From assembly GCA_003513895.1 (NCBI GenBank), contig DOSU01000051.1, positions 3,036-13,500 on the forward strand: a stretch of 10,465 nucleotides of DNA, in the 5' to 3' direction. Below are positions 7,609 to 10,465 of the stretch, piece after piece; the first letter of the stretch is position 1; each line of letters starts with the position of its first letter. This DNA is from Rikenellaceae bacterium (GTDB lineage: Bacteria > Bacteroidota > Bacteroidia > Bacteroidales > UBA932). Both the position numbers and the translations under genes were made by a program. Below the pieces are notes generated by a model, which was given only the letters and a program-made list of their open reading frames with translations, did not search any database and was not told the DNA's origin.

Positions 7609-7642
7609 TTTGAACAAAGATATCAAAAAACTGCTATCTTTC
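7609..7642 (+). promoter_or_regulatory. Candidate promoter of the DAHP synthase/chorismate mutase gene
   Basis: TTTG at 7609-7612 and TATCTTTC at 7635-7642 resemble the Bacteroidetes -33 and -7 boxes, with a 22-base spacer (usual about 19) and one mismatch in the last position of the -7 box. The ATG at 7672 is 29 bases beyond. It overlaps the divergent candidate promoter of the lipoprotein operon. Confidence 0.35.
7615..7622 (-). promoter_or_regulatory. Candidate -7 box for the lipoprotein-modE-wtpA operon
   Basis: On the minus strand this reads TATCTTTG, an exact TAnnTTTG match, 14 bases before the ATG at 7600. The leader would be only a few bases long and no -33 TTTG is found at normal spacing, so the call is weak. 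Confidence 0.3.
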
Positions 7643-7671
7643 GGAAAAATTAGGCACACTTTATTAAATAA

Positions 7672-8745
7672 ATGGACATAGTACCACTTTACATAGAAGG
7701 AATTAACTCAAAAAGGCCATTAGTATTTGCAGGCCCGTGCAGTGCAGAGAGTGAAGAGCAGGTCCTGTCTACTGCACGCCGGCTGGCTGCAATTGGAATA
7801 CAGGTATATCGTGCAGGTGTATGGAAACCCAGAACAAAACCCGGAGGATTTGAGGGAATGGGAATCGAGGGACTTCGGTGGCTCAGGATGGTAAAAGAGG
7901 AGACCGGGATGCTCACTGCAACCGAGGTTGCAAATGCAAAACATACCGAAGAAGCATTAAAATGGGGTGTTGATATTTTATGGCTTGGAGCAAGAACAAC
8001 CGCCAATCCTTTTGCCGTACAAGAGATTGCAGAGAGTCTTGCCGGAGTGAATATTCCCATCCTGGTTAAAAACCCGGTGAATCCGGATTTGGATTTATGG
8101 GTGGGAGCAATGGAGAGACTTGTCTCATGCGGGATAACCGGCATTGCTGCCGTTCACAGAGGATTCAGCGCATACGAAAAGGGATTGTTCCGTAATCAGC
8201 CTCAATGGCATATTCCAATAGAGCTTAAACGCAGGATGCCCGGCTTGACCATACTTTGCGACCCGAGCCATATTGGAGGCAGGCCGGAATTGATTTACCC
8301 CATTTCTCAACAGGCAATGGACCTGGGCTTCGACGGGCTGATGGTAGAGTCTCACGGCAATCCTTCAGAGGCACTTAGCGACAAAGAACAACAAATCACA
8401 CCGGAAACACTTGGAAGAATAATTTCTTTACTCGTTATCCGTAACACTCCGGACACCTCGGAATTTTTAACCGAAATGCGCAGGGAGATTGATGAAATTG
8501 ACGACAGGATAATGAATCTGCTCTCTAAAAGAATGTCGGTAGCAAGAGAAATTGGAAGGTACAAGATGTCAAATAACATCTCTGTACTGCAACCAGTGCG
8601 CTATGACTGGATGCTAAACAAAAGGCTTGCTCAGGCACTTGGACTCGAACTTGACGAAGAATTTATAAAGCTCATTTTGGAATCTATACACGAAGAATCT
8701 GTTAAACAGCAATTCAAAGTGTTCAAAGATGGCAGCCAATTCTAG
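7672..8745 (+). CDS. Bifunctional 3-deoxy-7-phosphoheptulonate (DAHP) synthase / chorismate mutase
   Basis: Cytosolic shikimate-pathway enzyme that condenses phosphoenolpyruvate with erythrose 4-phosphate and, through a fused domain, converts chorismate to prephenate. Residues 1-255 are a type I-beta DAHP synthase barrel: GPCS (21-24), KPRT (52-55), KNP (133-135), VHRG (161-164), DPSH (197-200) and MVESH (224-228). The predicted metal ligands Cys23, His200, Glu226 and Asp237 keep the spacing known from the Thermotoga enzyme. Residues 263-350 are an AroQ chorismate mutase with Arg270, Arg287, Lys298 and Arg310 at the spacing of E. coli Arg11, Arg28, Lys39 and Arg51, and ESVKQQ near the end. 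This fusion order is typical of Bacteroidetes; in characterised relatives the mutase domain mediates feedback by prephenate. No other aromatic-biosynthesis gene is adjacent. Its stop codon overlaps that of thiS. Confidence 0.96.
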   Translation: MDIVPLYIEGINSKRPLVFAGPCSAESEEQVLSTARRLAAIGIQVYRAGVWKPRTKPGGFEGMGIEGLRWLRMVKEETGMLTATEVANAKHTEEALKWGVDILWLGARTTANPFAVQEIAESLAGVNIPILVKNPVNPDLDLWVGAMERLVSCGITGIAAVHRGFSAYEKGLFRNQPQWHIPIELKRRMPGLTILCDPSHIGGRPELIYPISQQAMDLGFDGLMVESHGNPSEALSDKEQQITPETLGRIISLLVIRNTPDTSEFLTEMRREIDEIDDRIMNLLSKRMSVAREIGRYKMSNNISVLQPVRYDWMLNKRLAQALGLELDEEFIKLILESIHEESVKQQFKVFKDGSQF

Positions 8746-8945
8746 CCACCGCTCACAAGATGTATAATCTTTAAATCGTCGCCATCCTTTACAAAAGTGG
8801 TTTCGTACTCATCTTTTTTTATCAGGCGGTCGTTCAGACGCACAACAAGCATGCGGAATTTGAATGATTTAATGACCATTATCTGAGATATTGAAAACAG
8901 ATCTCCCTGAATAATTTCGGGCCTGTTGTTGAGCATTATCTTCAT
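8742..8945 (-). CDS. thiS: ThiS-like ubiquitin-fold sulfur carrier protein
   Basis: Small cytosolic sulfur carrier of 67 residues with a beta-grasp pattern: MKIMLNNRPE at the start, VVRLNDRLIKKDEYETTFVKDGDDLKII in the second half, and a C-terminal VSGG whose terminal Gly67 would be adenylated and then thiocarboxylated. The VxLN...I....Y..T...DGD.L.I pattern is closer to ThiS than to MoaD, but the two are hard to separate at this size. The start one base after the thiF stop codon implies co-translation with the likely activating enzyme. Because the pair is divergent from an AOR gene and no other thiamine gene is visible, the sulfur may serve thiamine synthesis or, by inference, a tungsten-pterin dithiolene. 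The stop TAG lies in the palindrome CTAG shared with the converging DAHP synthase gene. Confidence 0.85.
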   Translation of the reverse strand: MKIMLNNRPEIIQGDLFSISQIMVIKSFKFRMLVVRLNDRLIKKDEYETTFVKDGDDLKIIHLVSGG

Positions 8946-8946
8946 A

Positions 8947-9537
8947 TCAGAATCTCTCTTTTAATAAAATCTCAAGTACTGTATCTGCCTGAAGGTTTGA
9001 CACTATATTTACTCTTGGAGCAAGCGGAGGGTTAGCTTCTCCTGCCTCACTCTCTCCATCTCCGCAAACATACAGGTTTCCCGATTGAATAACCCTCAGA
9101 GATTCTACTCTTCCCCAGCCTGCTAGCCCGGATGCAGCCACCAGTGGCTTTTCGGGATAATTGGTTAAAATGTAATTTATCAACATCTCTTTTTCAGATG
9201 CTGAGTCAAATGCCTCAACTACAACATCACAAGTCGAAAACAGAAAATCGATGTTGTCCGGAGTAATCTTTGCCGCATGCATTTGTAACGAAGCAAATGG
9301 ATTAATTCTCAATAGATTTTCTCTGAGTGCGTTTACTTTTATCTCTCCTATCTGGTCATGAAAATAAAATTGACGATTCAGGTTTGCCTGGGATACTATA
9401 TCGAAATCGGCAATTATCAGCTTTCCGACTCCGCTTCTCAGGAGGGATGCGGCACAGTTGGAACCGAGCCCGCCCGCTCCGGCAATTCCGATTGTTTTTT
9501 GTGATAAAATAGTCCTGATTTGGTTGAAATTTGGCAT
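8947..9537 (-). CDS. thiF: ThiF/MoeB/HesA-family sulfur-carrier adenylyltransferase (short ThiF form)
   Basis: E1-like cytosolic enzyme that adenylates the C-terminal glycine of a ThiS/MoaD-type carrier. The 196-residue product is the short form, lacking extra C-terminal domains. The nucleotide-binding loop GIAGAGGLGSN is at 17-27, ADFD at 43-46 binds ribose, and NLNRQF (52-57), Lys67 and VEAFDSASEK (107-116, with Asp111) complete the ATP site as known for the ThiF/MoeB superfamily. No CxxC zinc pair is seen, which fits the short ThiF group rather than E. coli ThiF or MoeB. It is followed after one base by the thiS-like gene, its probable partner. The start ATG at 9537 lies 69 bases from the divergent AOR start. 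Whether the pair serves thiamine or tungstopterin is open. Confidence 0.88.
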   Translation of the reverse strand: MPNFNQIRTILSQKTIGIAGAGGLGSNCAASLLRSGVGKLIIADFDIVSQANLNRQFYFHDQIGEIKVNALRENLLRINPFASLQMHAAKITPDNIDFLFSTCDVVVEAFDSASEKEMLINYILTNYPEKPLVAASGLAGWGRVESLRVIQSGNLYVCGDGESEAGEANPPLAPRVNIVSNLQADTVLEILLKERF

Positions 9538-9544
9538 AAAACGG

Positions 9545-9575
9545 GTTGTTGGGATTACATTTTTACGTAAATTTA
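9545..9575 (+). promoter_or_regulatory. Candidate promoter of the AOR gene
   Basis: GTTG at 9545-9548, a 19-base spacer, then TAAATTTA at 9568-9575, which fits TTTG-N19-TAnnTTTG except for the first base of the -33 box and the last base of the -7 box. Transcription would start near 9581, about 25 bases before the ATG at 9607. Correct spacing makes this the best promoter candidate in the window. Confidence 0.45.
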
Positions 9576-9577
9576 CG
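9566..9577. promoter_or_regulatory. Perfect 12-base palindrome, possible operator between thiF and AOR
   Basis: CGTAAATTTACG is identical to its reverse complement and covers the proposed -7 box of the AOR promoter in the 69-base divergent region. A regulator dimer bound here could block AOR transcription. The half-site CGTAAA is not a recognised site known to me. The flanks are A/T-rich, so chance is possible, though the CG ends make it less trivial. Confidence 0.4.
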
Positions 9578-9606
9578 AATTATTTAACAACCTAAAAAAC
9601 TATCGA

Positions 9607-10465
9607 ATGAACTATCAGGAGATAAAAGAAAAAAGAGCAATTCTGGCAACTTTCCCCTACCAGTGGAAAGCCATGGACAAGGGATACAGCGACCAGAGCC
9701 TATATGTAAATGTTGAATCCAACAAAGTAGAGGTAAGAGGTATTGCTCCCGAAACAAAAGAGAAGTTTATCGGAGGAAAAGGATATGGTCTCAGAATGCT
9801 TTGGGATGCTGTTAAACCAACTACCAAATGGCAAGATTCAGAAAATGAGATAGTTATATCCGGCGGCCCGTGTTGCGGTGTAACGCAGTATTCCGGTTCC
9901 GGAAAATCGATAGTGGTTGCTATCTCTCCTCAAACCGAAAGAATTATTGACAGCAATGTGGGAGGTCACTTTGGACCCCATCTTAAAATTGCAGGATTTG
10001 ATGCACTTGAAATTCAGGGGAATTCAAAAAAGGATGTAATCGTTTTTATAAACGGAGTAGACCACATTGTGGAAATTTTCGAAACTCCGCGCGAACTAAG
10101 CTATGACTCTCACCTGCTTGGCGAAGAACTTCTGGAGATGTTTGCAGAAAATCAAAAAGACAAAATAAATGTTTCTGTTGTCTCTTCGGGCAAGGCTGCC
10201 GAACACTCACTCATTGGCATGCTCAATTTTACTTTCTGGGATGTTAAGAGGGGTAAAGTACGTCTGAAACAAGCCGGCCGCGGTGGTCTCGGAACTCTCA
10301 TGAGGCACAAAAATGTGAGAGCTATTGTTGCAAGAATTCCTAAAGTTACAGGGAATTTCAACAATGTTGTGGATCTTCCGGCAATTGCCGAAAGAGGAAA
10401 AAGATTCAACAAGGAGATGCGCGATCTTGACGATATCCAATGCCAGATGCGCAAAGTAGGAACTG
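9607..10465 (+). CDS. aor: Aldehyde ferredoxin oxidoreductase (tungstopterin AOR family), C-terminus cut off by window edge
   Basis: Cytosolic tungsten-pterin and 4Fe-4S enzyme family that typically oxidises aldehydes to carboxylic acids with ferredoxin, or the reverse. The frame is open from ATG at 9607 to the edge: 286 complete codons of a family usually above 600 residues. The AFOR N-terminal domain is clear: FIGGKGYGLRMLWD (54-67), ENEIVISGGPCCGVTQYSGS (79-98), IDSNVGGHFGPHLKIAGFDA (114-133), LEIQG (134-138) and GRGGLGTLMRHKNVRAIV (224-241), whose GRGG binds the pterin region in known structures. The second domain begins near residue 255; the CxxCxxxC cluster ligands expected further on are outside the window. 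A 20-residue leader precedes the usual family start. It is divergent from thiF-thiS and about 3.5 kb from wtpA, giving a tungsten context. The substrate cannot be assigned. Confidence 0.93.
   Translation, partial: MNYQEIKEKRAILATFPYQWKAMDKGYSDQSLYVNVESNKVEVRGIAPETKEKFIGGKGYGLRMLWDAVKPTTKWQDSENEIVISGGPCCGVTQYSGSGKSIVVAISPQTERIIDSNVGGHFGPHLKIAGFDALEIQGNSKKDVIVFINGVDHIVEIFETPRELSYDSHLLGEELLEMFAENQKDKINVSVVSSGKAAEHSLIGMLNFTFWDVKRGKVRLKQAGRGGLGTLMRHKNVRAIVARIPKVTGNFNNVVDLPAIAERGKRFNKEMRDLDDIQCQMRKVGT

Noticed and set aside
7689..8144. 151-codon open frame on the minus strand
   Set aside because: It is antisense to the DAHP synthase barrel, whose motifs and metal ligands are intact on the plus strand.
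8742..8945. Assignment of the small sulfur carrier as MoaD
   Set aside because: The spacing and the DGDDLKII..VSGG ending resemble ThiS more closely, and the partner is a short ThiF-like protein. The two families are close, so this is a preference and not a proof.
10152..10454. 100-codon minus-strand frame near the right edge
   Set aside because: It is antisense to the AOR coding region, which has clear conserved family motifs on the plus strand.

Overview
The window looks like chromosome of an anaerobic member of the Bacteroidetes, probably Bacteroidales. The evidence is a DUF4831 protein, a DAHP synthase fused to a C-terminal chorismate mutase, a POT transporter with the NxGER form of the first motif, TAnnTTTG-type -7 boxes, A-rich rather than Shine-Dalgarno leaders, and short intergenic gaps. 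The species cannot be named from the sequence. No tRNA, rRNA, insertion sequence, CRISPR array or phage gene was seen, and no gene-free stretch exceeds about 110 bases.

The left half (1-5178) is housekeeping and peptide metabolism. On the minus strand a secreted DUF4831 protein is followed by pepD, a cytosolic dipeptidase cut off by the left edge. Divergent from them is a POT-family peptide/proton symporter that ends in a strong intrinsic terminator. A plus-strand pair follows: a HAD-family hydrolase and a small nitroreductase.

The right half (5187-10465) has a tungsten/molybdenum theme. A tightly packed minus-strand operon, read from 7600 down to 5187, encodes a lipoprotein with two modules resembling the molybdopterin-oxidoreductase (SUOX) fold, a one-domain ModE-like regulator, and a WtpA-type tungstate/molybdate-binding lipoprotein. 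At the far right, a divergent pair of units encodes a ThiF-like activating enzyme plus a ThiS-like sulfur carrier (minus strand) and an aldehyde ferredoxin oxidoreductase of the tungstopterin AOR family (plus strand, cut by the right edge). A perfect 12-base palindrome lies over the likely AOR promoter.

A plausible reading is that the locus captures the metal (WtpA), senses it or a related signal (ModE-like), handles sulfur for the cofactor (ThiS/ThiF) and uses the cofactor (AOR). The double-SUOX lipoprotein is the unexplained member. The bifunctional DAHP synthase/chorismate mutase lies between the two blocks as an apparently unrelated aromatic-biosynthesis gene; its stop codon overlaps that of thiS within a single CTAG. 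The link between the blocks is inferred from family identity and proximity only.
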